Assembly: GCF_003144195.1 (NCBI RefSeq)
Contig: NW_020290025.1
Coordinates: forward strand, 186,001 to 250,000
DNA from: Ceraceosorus guamensis
Taxonomy: Eukaryota; Basidiomycota; Exobasidiomycetes; Ceraceosorales; Ceraceosoraceae
DNA length: 64,000 bases
Direction: 5' to 3'
Shown here piece by piece: positions 22,777-33,952 of this stretch. Position 1 is the stretch's first letter. Each line of letters begins with the position of its first letter. Below the pieces are notes generated by a model. That model was not told the origin of the DNA. It ran no database searches and saw only the letters and a list, made by a program, of their open reading frames with translations. The position numbers were made by a program, and so were the translations under genes.

Positions 22777-24161
22777 ATGTCGCGCCGAACGAGCGGACCA
22801 CAGAGCAACAGGCGCATCTCTGCTGGAGCCAGGAGCGCACCTTACGCAGTGAGTGGCACGCTTGTAGTCCCAGCCGAATGCACGCGCACTTGTCGTGCGA
22901 GCTTCACACTCATCACTTGTGTCCTATGCCCTCATCCTACTTGCAGCGCCCTGACGCGGAAAGGAGAAGTAGCTCGCAAAATCAGAATCGCGGTGGTGCC
23001 AGAGAGAGTGATGCGAACTGGGAACACGACCGGTACCAAGGGGATGAGGGTGCGTGATAAACTCAAACTACCGTCGCATCTTAGGCAATCGACAATCACT
23101 GATGAGCTTTGTGGTGCCGCTTTGCATGCTCCATCGTTCACAGCTAGCAAAGGAACCTTTCCGCCTACACAGCTTTCGATCAGAGGCTACTCTGGCCCAA
23201 CATGGGTTCTCGTCTCTAATCTGCTTTTGGGCACTTCAGCAGCCGATGTCGATTCGACCTTTCGTCAGTATGGCAAGGTGCTGACTGTTCAAAAAAGGGA
23301 ACCACCGGGACCGAACCACCCGAGCGTCGCGTACTACGTCGCTTTCAACGACAATGCAGAGGCCAGAGAAGCGGTCAAGACTTTGGACAAAGCGTTAGCG
23401 GATGGTAGAATTTTGACAGTTGGACTTTGCGGACCTCCAATAAGCTCGGCAAGTCGCATGCTTGCCAATGCAGGTGTGGGAAGAGCTGCCGAGCCTGCGC
23501 CACGAATGCCTCAACATCAGCAGCAAGACAGAAGCCGATCGATAGAGGGTAGTGCCAGAAGCGGTACCTCGCGCAACCAGAGTGGAAACAATGCAAGCGC
23601 AGCGCGCCCGCCCACGGGACCTCGCAATCCCGGCAAGGTGCAAGTGCAGGATCAAGGAGGAAGGGGGGCAAAGGTTCAGGCAACCGGGTCCTTGTCTCAA
23701 AGATTGATGAATGCTGGCGAGCTGAGAGCGTTGCAGAAAAAGCAAGCATTGGACAAGAGGGCAGCGTTGATTGCCAAAACTGGAGCAAGGACTGGCGTGG
23801 CGGGCAAAGGCAAGACTGCGATCATCCAAGCGACTCAAGGCCTGGGACCCCGCAAGGGTAAAGGAGGAGCCGCATCGACAGGTCTTGGTAGTAGGATTGC
23901 TCCATTGTCTCTCGCGCAACGCTTGCAAGCAGAGGATACTGCTTCGCAGAAAAAGGGCAAAGGCAAAGCCACTGTTGCCACCATCACAAGGTGAGTGTAT
24001 GCAAGGCTCATTGCTTGCCTGGCAGCAGACGCGCGTTTGCCAATCTGACATTCTCCCTCACTCGCTCAACAAGTGGCGCTCCGCCTGCGCCAGGTCAAGC
24101 TGCGAGCACAAAAGCAAAGTCTCGACGCAAGAAGAAGGAGAATACGATGGATGTCGATTGA
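22777..24161 (+). CDS. RRM-domain RNA-binding protein
   Basis: Single-RRM protein, likely a nuclear RNA-binding factor. Exons 22777-22848, 22947-23049, 23144-23990 and 24074-24161 join in frame to about 369 residues. RNP2 is TWVLVSNL, followed by an LGTSAADVDSTFRQYGKVLT helix and strand, and the RNP1-like strand SVAYYVAFNDNAEAREAVKT; the canonical aromatic pair is reduced to the YY of AYYVAF. The N-terminus is Arg/Ser/Gln/Asp-rich. The C-terminus is basic with SLSQRLMNAGELRALQKKQ and a repeat of the SLAQRLQ type, ending KAKSRRKKKENTMDVD, a probable nuclear signal. An unspliced reading through the first two introns is also open but gives an unlikely Cys-rich leader, so I prefer the spliced form. 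An ALY/Yra1-like role is possible, but the Yra1 N-terminal box is absent. Confidence 0.75.
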
Positions 24162-25069
24162 GATGGGACAGCTGTGGCCGTGTTGTGTGAGGGCGGGGCA
24201 CGAAGCAGCCCGACCGACGTGTACCTACACTGCGCAGCTGCGCGGGACTTCATGAACGCTGCCACGACCGACGACGGCAATTTTGGAAGCTCCGCCACCT
24301 GTGTCACCACCTCCGCATCGCTTGTATCTAGGTGACCCCGGCCTGCACAAAGGACTTTTACTTTGTTCTTTGTTCGCCACGAAGCATCCCACTCTGGCAA
24401 TCTTTTCATGGCTCGCTTCTTCACTGTCTGATGCTCAGTTCTAGACACGACGGGTACGATTCACTTGAAGCAGTGCAACGTTCTATCCTGAGACACGAAT
24501 GTGGCATCGCTCATGCGAGTCGGGCCGGCGCGTATGAGTATACTGTGCATGTGTGGAGACGATCGAGGAAAGCGTGAGCACGCCGGCGCACGACGCGCGC
24601 CAAGTTCACATCAACGTACGCGTCTTCGCTGCGCGCTGTTAGCCATCCCAAGTCCATGATCATCATCATCAGCAGACAAAATCTCGACCATCGCAACTCG
24701 AGATCCGAACGTGGAGCAGCTTTGGCGATCACTCGAGACTGCAGGTCCTTCACGCGCGAGGGCATCGGCCAAGCAGTCGAGTTGCGCCTGTCTTGCCATT
24801 AGTGCGGCGATTCTATACGCTTGTCAAGAATTTGCAGCAAAGGGACTTGTTCGAGCCAGGCGCCTACGATACCGGACGTCGCTGCGAGGGCAGAGCATAC
24901 ATGCCTCTACACACCGTTTCTGCGATCGCCGAGTGATTTGCCAGCTGTGATACACTCTCGAGGAAGCGTTTGCGCTCACACAGGTGCCACCAAACGTTGT
25001 GATCCCTACATCACCCATCGGGACAGATGCTCGTAAGCGGCGTTGCACCGTACCGCATTGTTGCGCGAG
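24162..25069. other. Intergenic, 5' region of AT-hook gene
   Basis: About 0.9 kb with no supported gene. Open frames on either strand are short and have no family motif. Contains a CATCATCATC word near 24660. Confidence 0.45.
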
Positions 25070-27009
25070 ATGAGCTACTACAATTCCAACTCGTACGGCG
25101 GGGGAGCAGGAGGAGGAGGAGCAGCAGCAGCAGCAGGAGGGGATTGGTCGCGCGCTCACAACAGCTCATCCTACCCTTCCGGCTCATCCGCCAATCAAAG
25201 CCATCACGGTACCCACCATGCTCAACAAAGCAACACCAACAGCGCGAACAATTCATGGTCTCATCAGTATCAACAGCAGCCTTCCTCTCATCACGCGAAT
25301 GCATCGCAAGCTTACTCCAACGCGGCTTGGCAAGATGGAAGATCTAAGAATGCGATGCACCAAGCATCGGATCACCATGCTCCTAGCTCTGCGGAAGTCA
25401 ATCACTTGATTCGCAACCTGCAACTTCCGGGATCCGCCGCGTTTTCGAATAGCGTGGCAAGTGTGAGTGCAAGAGGAAGTAGGTGGTTGCTCTAAGAGAG
25501 AGGGGGGAAGGGTATATCTATGTATGTGTGGGAGAGAGAGAAAGAAAGAACGCGATGCGCGCGATGCGGTGCGATGTGAGGGAAAGAGTAAGGAGTCGTC
25601 GGCTCTGCCAAGCGAGCATTGCATCGCTGGGGCGGTCTCGACCGGATCGCGCAAATCATCGAACGCCAATTCCAGCTTACTCAGCGCTTGGCGTCGTGGT
25701 AGCGGGATGTGGCGCTGATTAATGGCTCATTTCCGCTGGCGAATGCTCTGCACGAGCTGCGCTCTACGATGCTGGAGCTGACAGTGAGATCCTCTCGCCT
25801 CTCACCCAGTCCGGTCGTACCTCCTCAAGCGCGCAGCAGCAGCAACACGGTTATCAGCAACAGCAGCAGCCGCACCAGATGTACGGGCAATCGAGCCTAT
25901 CTGCAGGTCTGTACACTAATTCCGCAGGCCAAGCTCAATGGTCGCAGAACGTATCCAACGCCAACGCCAACGCCAACCCTTCATCACGCAGTCAATCTCG
26001 GAATGACGCTTCGCAGCACCAACAGCAGCAGCAACCGTTCATATCTCCGCACGACGTCCACAGGCAGACAAATAGCGGCGATTCAGCCAGTCATATGATG
26101 TCGTTAGGAGGGCCAATGTTGGGATCCCATCCTCACGTCGCTTCTCCAACCTACGCTGCAGAATCTATCGGTGCCCCTAGCCCCGTTGCCGACGTCGCAC
26201 CGATCAAGTCGAAGAGAGCGCCTAAGCCACGAAAGCCTGCGCCCGTCCGTATGCCCGAGGTAGTGGCCACACCTGTCCAGCCTCCCGCACCTCTTACCGC
26301 AGCAGCACCTGCCAAAGGCGTACCTAAGAGGAAGCGAAAGGCAGCTGCGGAGGTGGAGCCCGCTCCAGCTCCGGTGCCGTCTGCTCCAAAGCCCGCACCT
26401 GCCGCAGCTGCAAAGCAAAATGGCAGGAAAAAGGCTCGGTCTGGCAAGGGCGCGGCGGCAGCAGCTCCGGCACCTCCTCCGGAACCTGAACCAGAGGTAG
26501 CTGCATCTCGCAAAAAGGGCAGACCGAAGGGCAGCAAAAACAAACCAAAAGCTTCTAGCGGACCGGAAAAAGAAATCACTATGTACGACGGTCTGGGAAC
26601 GCCTCCTCCTCCTGAGAATCCCATGCCCCCCAAAAAGAAACGTGGCAGACCTTCCAAGAAGAACACGAATGCTGGCGGCGAGGTCGCCGCGCCAAAAGGG
26701 GGGAAGACGGCCGCTGCGGATGCTGCGGTGCTACTCTTGCCGCCGCCGCCGCCCCTGGTCGCTACAGCATCCGTTGGTCCGCCGTCTGGCAAGTATGGAG
26801 AGGATTGGAAAGAGGTGAGCCCTCAGTGCGGTAATTGAAAAGATGATGCAAAGCTGATTCGGATTGTGCGCCTTGTGCAGCTCTTTTTGGAACGCCTTCA
26901 CAATACACGCATGTTCGGATCGATGATCGAAGACGAAGAAATGCAGGAGGAATTTGATGGCTTGATTCGGAATTTGGAAGAGATGGCTAGCGGGTCTATG
27001 CCTCGGTGA
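25070..27009 (+). CDS. AT-hook DNA-binding protein, Gln/Ser-rich, unassigned
   Basis: Unrecognised nuclear protein. Firm parts are the first exon 25070-25462 (MSYYNSNSYGGG..., ending FSNSVAS), a long exon of which 25785-26814 is in frame, and the last exon 26881-27009 ending EEFDGLIRNLEEMASGSMPR. Two AT-hooks are clear: SRKKGRPKGSKNKPKAS and KKKRGRPSKKNTN, with other Lys/Pro/Ala-rich basic patches (APKPRKPAPV, PKRKRKAAAE) as in HMGA-like proteins. The N-terminal part is rich in Gln, His, Ser and Asn. Between 25463 and 25784 my best model uses a short exon near 25613-25698 coding an amphipathic piece LDRIAQIIERQFQLTQRLAS, with donor GTAGCG; this part is uncertain. The 150 nt after the first exon is purine-rich microsatellite. 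Probably a chromatin or transcription factor. Confidence 0.65.
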
Positions 27010-27248
27010 CCCCATTCATACGCCTATTGCGAAGGGCTCTCTTTCATTCTATTCCGTTTGTGCCAAAAATGCATATTTGTACAATCTCGCAACGTATAGC
27101 TGAATCGTGGATGCTAGCATAGCTTGTTGCGCTGCGCAGCGCTGCGATATTGCTGCACGTTCCCAAAGCAGAGGGAAATATCTGAGCCGCGCTGGATGCA
27201 TGGTATAAGCGATTGCACCCTGTTTTGGCAGAGCGACACAGAGGTGCT

Positions 27249-28993
27249 TTAAATAGTCTTTTTGCCCTGTTCAGGCGCTTGGAGACTTTCGAGGCGTTGT
27301 CTCAGTCTTGGAGCAAGGTCTTTGTATGCGCTTGGGTTAATGGGTAAGAGCCATTCTTTCAACCTGTTCCACAGGCTGAGTCCGACGCCCGCGTCAGCCA
27401 ATAGCTCGTCGATGGTGTGGAGGGAGAAGGGGACAACGTTTGTGCCTCGTGCATGATGACCGCCCGATCTCTCCCCGAGCCACTCGAGATCCAATTCGGC
27501 TTTGGTGCGCAAGATGTCCAGTTGGGCTTCGCGAGACAGGTTGGAAGAAGGCAACATTCTCCTTCCTTGAGATAAGTACGCTGCGATCCAAAGCGCCACT
27601 GCTTCTGAGGATGTTGGACAGAACAGAGAGGAGCTGAAACCGTTGAAAGTGATGCCTGACGCCAGCGGAGAACATGGCAAGACTCTACGATAGAGGACCC
27701 AATTTCCGGAGTCGTCCAAAAGACTCTCTTGCACGTCTTGCGGCAGAAAAGTGGGCGCATTCTGTTCCCAACCTGTACCGCAAATGATCACATCGGCGTC
27801 GAGTGTCGTCTCGCTGGCTCCAGCGGACGCTTTGGACTCGACGCCGTCCGCGACGGGACGCGTGGGATTGCTGTCGTCGGCTTTTGAGCTCCTCTCGGAG
27901 CTGATTGGGTAGATAGTGATCGTCCCCTTTGCCAGCCTCTGGATACGATAAGGCGCCTTGACGTCTATGTCGCCTCGCTTGACACTGCTGAAGAAGTGAG
28001 GAGTGGCAAGACTGATCTTGGCGCACGCAATCTCTTCGAATGGAGTGGGCGGCACTAGTCCCAAGCTGCCCAGTCCGAGCTGAAAGCGGACCAGGGAAGA
28101 AATGCTGCCTAGCATAGCCTCCCTCAACCACCTCAGCGGACCGTGATGCAAAGCCTTTTCGAAGGGATTCGTGATACGAATGTAGGGGAACAAGGCTTCG
28201 CCTAATCGCGTGAGAAGCAAGTACTTGTATGGTAAAACCCCTCCGAGCTTGCGTGGGAGCTTGTGCAGTAGGCGTTTGGCTACCAGCGTGACTGAGGCTG
28301 CTGGAGCCAGCGAAGCCGCGTAAGCAAGATCGTGCGATGATTTGCCGTAGCCCAGTACGCTGTGAAGCAGCGCAATGCTCATGAGCAACTGCAGCACTTG
28401 GTTCAGCAGGCCGTCTCATCTCGCACTTACACAACCTTTTTGCCTTTCAATGTCTTGCTATCATGGACTTGGCTGGAGTGCAGCACTTGTCCACCGTTTG
28501 CCTCGAATTCCTCCTTACCCTTCAAGTTGGGAAGGTGCGGTTGATCAAAGGTACCAGTGCAAATGACAATGTGATCGAAATCTTCCGCTTGTCCGTGCTG
28601 ATCGACGACTTGCCATTTGACCGGTGCCAGTCCACCTTCTACTTGATGATCCACCAGCTCCGCCGTGCTTCTCTTTAACCTTCTCGTCTCCACCACTCTT
28701 GTTCCTAGTCTCATTCTGCTCTTGAGATCGTGCTGATCCGCATACGCATGAAGGTATTCGCACACCTGTTCGCCCGTCGGCCATTCGGGGTAATGCTTCG
28801 GCATCGGCAAGCTGGAAAGCGCGTATGTATCCTTGGTGTTCTGGGTCGTCAAGCCTGGATATCTTCGAGAGTCGCTCCAGACTCCGCCAGCTGAAGTGGC
28901 CGCTTCATATATCGTTACGTCATGTCCAAAGTACTTGAGCACCGAAGCGGTGCTCAGGCCAGAAAAGCCAGAGCCGACGATGCACACTTTCAT
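27249..28993 (-). CDS. FAD-dependent monooxygenase (FMO/Baeyer-Villiger-like)
   Basis: Flavin monooxygenase of the class B/FMO-like superfamily, using FAD and NADPH to oxygenate a small molecule. Two exons, 28993-28431 and 28359-27249, give about 557 residues. The FAD Rossmann motif is at the N-terminus, VCIVGSGFSGLSTASVL (GxGxxG at residues 7-12), followed by GGVWSDSRRYPGLTTQNTK, as in FMO-like enzymes. IVICTGTFDQPHLPNLKG and VLHSSQVHDSKTLKGKKVVV lead into the second, NADPH-type motif VLGYGKSSHDLA, which crosses the intron. VIICGTGWEQ corresponds to the late ATG motif. The C-terminal half has hydrophobic stretches and may touch membrane. It lies tail-to-tail with the AT-hook gene (239 bp). 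The substrate is unknown and there is no biosynthetic cluster around it. Confidence 0.87.
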
Positions 28994-30869
28994 CTCAATC
29001 AAAGGCAATGATAGAAAGAAGGGAAGCTCGTGGGGCACGGCGAAGGATTGGGAGAGGTGTCGCAGATGGTGTAGAAACTCGTCAGGGAGGACACGGGGCG
29101 TACTGTGTGATGCACACTTTCGCGAGCTTGCACAATTGAGGGCAACAGCCGGACCCGGAGGTGTGCTGTGAAAGAAAGTCCGAGGTGAGTTTACGGCGAG
29201 ATCTCACACAAGAGCAGCTGACACCGACGGGGTGCTGATGATTTCAAACATCGTGGCCGTCTCCATCGAGTTGCCAAGATAAGCAAGCTTCGGGCAAGCG
29301 AAGGAAGAATAAAAAAAGACGAGAACTCGAAAGACGCGTTGGGCCGCTGCTGCTGCTGCTGCTGGCCGCCTGCCTGCGGCTGCTCGTTTGACGCTACTGT
29401 GGAGTGAAATGGTCGGATGGAGCGCAACGAGCGGACTTGTAAAAGCCCTGCAGCACTTGCCGGCACCGATAGCCAGCTGAGGTTGGAGCGTTTCGCCAGT
29501 TGCTGATTCTCCACAAGCCTGCAACCATGTCACGAGGAGAGAGAAAAGGCCATCTGTTGCCATGCCCTATTCCTTTTGGTTTGAGCGCCTTCCTTCTTCC
29601 GCATTGTGAATGCGGCTAGACACATCGTCCTTGTCCTTGGCTTCAAAAGCAGCAGCCGCTCTGTTCTCTCCTTCGCAACGCTTCTTGACATTCTTCACAC
29701 ATTCCATCCCATCTTCCGCACCCGACCACGACTTCCTTCTCTTAGCCCGTGTGCTCGCGGCTTCAAATTGTCTTTCTTCCAGATGCAAGGCTTCTCCATG
29801 CTCGCTCTGGGCTTGAGATGGTTGTCTTCCAGATTACCCGATGCACGAACTTGCTTGCCATCCACGCAGCCCCGATGACCAATCACGTGAATGTGAAAGA
29901 ATCATACCGCATCGAGTCACTCACTCATGTGACCGCATCGTGATGATCAAGGTCCTCTCTCGCCTAAGCAGAATCTTGAGCGAGTCTAGCACCTGTGTTT
30001 ATATGTATACATAGGAGATGAGCAGTCGCGCGATTTCTGCTCGCGCCGCGTTGTTGAATTGAATTGAATTGAATTGCATCGAATTGAATTGAACGTTTTG
30101 GCCGCGGCACGTCGCGCGCACCTCGTATGCGCGGTGATCGAGGATCTAACCCACGAATATATATGACGTACCCACGACTTGTTGACGCGCGCGCACAGCC
30201 CCATTCGTGATTCGTGATTGAAATTTATTGATCACGCGGTTCGTGGACCTATGATGCTGGCTGCAGCTCCGCGGTGCCGTTACCGGTATATACTTTGCAG
30301 CTTACCCCGAAGCAACCTCTCGCACACGTAAACGCATCGATGAAGCAAGAGTCGGTCAGTGAGTGAATCAGGGGATTGTATCGTGAATTGAATCGGGAAT
30401 CAAGAACTCAAGTTGCATTCAATTGCAGAGATTTGCATGCGCAAGGGGAAGTTCGTCGTCGGCTAGCACGTGCTCACACAAGAGAGGTGAGTACCTAAGC
30501 AAACGCCTCGCACCTGATTTGAACCGCAAATGAAGCTGGAGGGCGCATGTTATCAGCACGGATCGAGCAACTCACCTCTCTGCTGTCACGCTCTCCATCT
30601 CTCCACTCGGCGACTCTGCTTGCTGTACTCGTCACATCAACTTCTTCATCAGCACGCCGAAGCTATTGCTGCCGCCAATCGCAAACGATTTCAGCGTCTA
30701 TATGCGCGTCTCTTGCAAGTCGCGCCCTCTTCTCTCCCTCTCTCTGCTCTCTCTCGCCACCCCTTTCCTGGTCGCTGGCGCAAAACCAACCGTCGCCTCA
30801 ATCATCACGACGTGCACCTTCGGCTCTTTGCCTCCTCAAAAACACTTCTCCACTTCTAGCAAGGTCAAT
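28994..30869. other. Intergenic, 1.9 kb, between divergent genes
   Basis: Lies upstream of both the monooxygenase (minus) and the SnoaL-like gene (plus). Contains a CAG/CTG run at about 29346-29364, a GAATT microsatellite, ATATATGACG near 30160, ATTCGTGATTCGTGATT at about 30203-30219, and pyrimidine-rich sequence before 30870. Around 29200-29563 (minus) a frame with LRSIRPFHSTVAS looks like a mitochondrial presequence, but no consistent start or exon could be built. Confidence 0.4.
30054..30093 (+). repeat. GAATT pentanucleotide microsatellite
   Basis: Four and a half GAATT units, then one interrupted stretch (GCATC) and two more units. Non-coding, in the promoter side of the SnoaL-like gene. 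Confidence 0.95.
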
Positions 30870-31845
30870 ATGGCCGAGGGACAACAGGTGGATGGGAAGT
30901 CTGAAGAGCTGATCAAGTCGGTGCAAGATGTGAGCCTGGATACGCTGCGTGCTGTCGCGCCCTTTCGGGATGCGCTCCACTCCACTGACATTGACATTGC
31001 CCCTCCCCAATCAAATGCACGTGCTCTACACAGCTGTTCAGCTGCAAACCTACGCCCGCGCACTTTTTGAAATGGTCGCCAGATGCCATTTTTGAGGATC
31101 CTATCTGCTACGCTGTGGGTGCGAGGCAGTACAAGGCGCAATGGTACGGCATGGCCAAGGCCTTTGCTGGTAGCGAGCTGCGAGCTTGGCACGTGAGTCG
31201 CGAGGGATCTGGAGAGGAGGCCCACACGCACCGCCATGGGGCAACTCTTCTTCGTGTCTGGTGATGCAACAGGTTTCGTGGGCTTTCTCGCGAGAGAATG
31301 GGTGCAGTGCTGAGCGGATCATTCTTTCTCCTCGTAGATCGAGAGCGTGAAGCCGGACGAGATTAGATATGCGCAAAAGCAGTGGTGAGTGTAGAGTCCG
31401 ATCGCTGTTACCATCTGCTGCTGCGAACGATACGCTGTGCCGACGCCTTCGATCTCGTCCACAGGTACAAGATCGGCAGCTTTGAGAAAATAATGGATGT
31501 GAGTGTGCAGATGTAGAGCGTCAAGAACCAAATTTACTCGATGGCTCAATTTCAAGCCCGGTGATTGGACCGCAGAGCACCGTGGTGATGAAATTGGACA
31601 AGGATGGAAAGATTGTGCACTTTCAGGACAGATGGGGCCACAATGAGATCGGCTCGAACCCTCTGACATACGTGAGTGCTTTACATTTGTTCCACAAACG
31701 CTTGCTGAGACGTGGACGATGCTGACATGCACCGAGAATCACCCGTTCCTGGTCTTGCTTGCAGATCTTCCGAAGGCTGAATGCCGTCACGCTTCCCCTC
31801 TTTGTGTCCATCCCCGAGGGCGGCAAGGCTCACAAGGATCTCTGA
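30870..31845 (+). CDS. SnoaL/NTF2-like small protein
   Basis: Small cone-fold (NTF2-like) protein of unknown activity. Six exons, 30870-30929, 31034-31192, 31338-31384, 31465-31498, 31576-31671 and 31765-31845, join in frame to about 158 residues. Family-like features are LFSCKPTPAHFLKWSPDAIF followed by EDPICYAVG, WYKIGSFEKIMDSTVVMKLD and KIVHFQDRWGHNEIGSNPLT. The DAIFEDP and FQDRW boxes are typical of the SnoaL-like/DUF2358 type. The frame stays open upstream to an ATG at 30702, which would add 56 residues ending in KHFSTSSKVN, a mitochondrial-presequence-like run. The start is therefore uncertain and two targeted forms are conceivable. Exons 3 and 4 are only 47 and 34 nt. Confidence 0.78.
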
Positions 31846-32570
31846 CGTGCGGTCGTGTCATCAGGAGACGCCGCATACTCGCACTCCTTGGAAGCATTGC
31901 ATTGTGGTCATATACAAAACGGCTCTGGTGGCGTGACTGTAATCAGACCCCATGGGAAACGTACCGGTGGTGTTGAATCGGCGTGATGATTCAAGACCCG
32001 TGCCAGCTATCTCGCGTGCTTGCCCGATGCTCGTGCAGAGATTCGTGATCAGTAGAAGAACAGCAAAGTGTGATGTATAATCGTGAATATATAGTCTGGC
32101 AGGCTGTGTTGTACCGAGATGCGTTTGAATGAGCTACCTTGCCTGTCAGCCTTGCTGGTTGCCGGCAAGTCGCCGAATCGTCCCAGCTAGGTCATCATCC
32201 GCACGGGTGTATGCTGGCTGCGCACGCAATCCTGACCGCATCGCGCAGAGCCCGACGGGTGCCGTGGAAAAAGCTTGATCCGCGCATGCCATGCACTCAT
32301 CGTGCACTACTCACTCATTCGCCTCCACATGGAGCACGTCTCGCGCGACTCGCCTTTGAACGCCGCGAAATGACCCTCGCCTTCTGTGCACTCGTTGACG
32401 TGATCAGTCGAGCCTAGGCTGGGCAAAATCGTATAAAGCCTTTCCCTTCGGAGCCTGAGACGAGCAGAATCACCTAAGCCTTGCATTCTTCAGCCTATTC
32501 CCCTCACGTTTTTCCCCCGCCAAACCATCTCTCATCCTTCTCTTTTGTTTTTACGTTTGCCTTTGCAAAG
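31846..32570. other. Intergenic, 5' region of SDR-like gene
   Basis: About 0.7 kb. Contains ATTCGTGATC near 32040, ATCGTGAATATATAG near 32082-32096 and a C/T-rich tract just before the ATG at 32571. No gene seen. Confidence 0.45.
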
Positions 32571-33847
32571 ATGTCCAGCAGCATTCCCAAAATCGTTCTG
32601 TTCGGCGGCACGGGCTTCGTCGGAGGTCAAGTGCTGTACACTTTGCTGACTGGCGATTTCTCGCTAGGTGAAGCCGAAATTGTTGTCATCACCTCTTCAG
32701 AGTCCAAGCATCGACAGATCGACAGCTGGGCGTCCAAATTGGGATCCAAATTGCAAGGACGTTCTTTGAGCGTAATTGTGGCGCAACGAGGAGGAGGGAA
32801 GGATGGGAATGCGTGGTACGAAGCTTCGGAAAAGATTAGTTCGGATGCAGACCTCGTCCTTCAAGCTGCCACGTCGGACGATTTGAAGCTGACAAAAGCT
32901 ATCAACAAGGGTCTGATCAGTGCTCAGAAGAGCGGAAAGAGGGGCGCACTGATTCATTTGAGCGGCACTCAACTTATAGAGACCTTGGCCGGCGGCAATG
33001 CGGAGCCGAAAGCTAGGCAGTACGATGATTCTGATAGGGATGCCATTGTTAACATTTCGGACGAAGCGGCGCACCGGCACATCGATCTAGAGTGAGTCAC
33101 GCTCACCAGTGTCCATGTGTCACTTTGAGGTCGACGCGTTCACTTGCGCTGACTCGGAGCGTCCCTTGCCACAGGATTGGGCACGTCATTGCGCGCGGAG
33201 AGCTGCCTGGCGCCATCGTTTGCCCTACGCTGGTCTGGGGTCAAGGACAAGGGCCGGATCTGCGCGTATCGACGCAAATTCCAGATCTGGTAAAGAAGGC
33301 TCTGTACAATGGCCATGCGGTGCACGTCGGTGCAGGTACCAACAGCTGGACCTCGGTCCACGTAAGCGACGTGTCCTCTCTCATCCTGCTCCTCTCCGCT
33401 TCTCTGCTCTCCCCAACCTCCTCTGGCAAGGCGTCGAAGCAGAAAGTGGCAGGTGGCGAACAGCTGTTCGAGTCTTTTTACTTTGCCTCGACGCCCAAGC
33501 TGCACCTGTTCAAGGACCTCGCTTCCGTCATTGGCAAGACGCTTCACGCTCAAGGTCTCATCTCCTCCTCCCAACCTACATCCCTTCCCTGCCCAGCTCA
33601 CAATCCAAACGAGAAGGGCGTGCGCATCGAAGACGCTGCTAGATCCGCAGCAGATGAAGAGCAAGACAAGCGCACACCAATCTGGCCTACTCGTACCAAT
33701 GTCGACTGCATCGCCAGTCGTGCCGAAAGAGAAGTGAGCTGGAAACCTACCAAGCATCTCGATGAGGAAGGCCTCGTAGCAGATGTCAAATTCTACGTGG
33801 AGCAGTGGCGTGCTGATGGCACCCTCAAACAGCTGCAGCGAGCCTGA
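32571..33847 (+). CDS. NAD(P)-binding Rossmann protein, atypical SDR/NmrA-like
   Basis: Rossmann-fold protein of the extended/atypical short-chain dehydrogenase group. Two exons, 32571-33091 and 33175-33847, give about 397 residues. The glycine motif is near the N-terminus in KIVLFGGTGFVGGQVLYTLL (GGTGFVG at residues 12-18). LIHLSGTQLIETLAGG and the IGHVIARGELPGAIVCPTLV segment across the intron follow the pattern of NAD-dependent epimerases acting on larger substrates, as does SWTSVHVSDVSSLILLL. No clear YxxxK catalytic pair was found, so it may be a sensor or an atypical reductase. It is tail-to-tail with ATG11, stops 105 bp apart. Confidence 0.8.
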
Positions 33848-33952
33848 GCGGAGGACTCTATGTTGATACATCGCAATGACATGCAAGGTTAATGGTAAAC
33901 GGTAACAAGGGCCTGACCGACAACCGCGGGCTCCGAGACAGCCTTCAGAAAG

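Noticed and set aside
29191-29563. Minus-strand frames including LRSIRPFHSTVAS and a later AYLGNSMETATMFEIIS segment
   Set aside because: They look like a mitochondrial presequence and a protein end, but lie in different frames, and no donor/acceptor pair with an in-frame ATG joins them convincingly. Kept as a note only.
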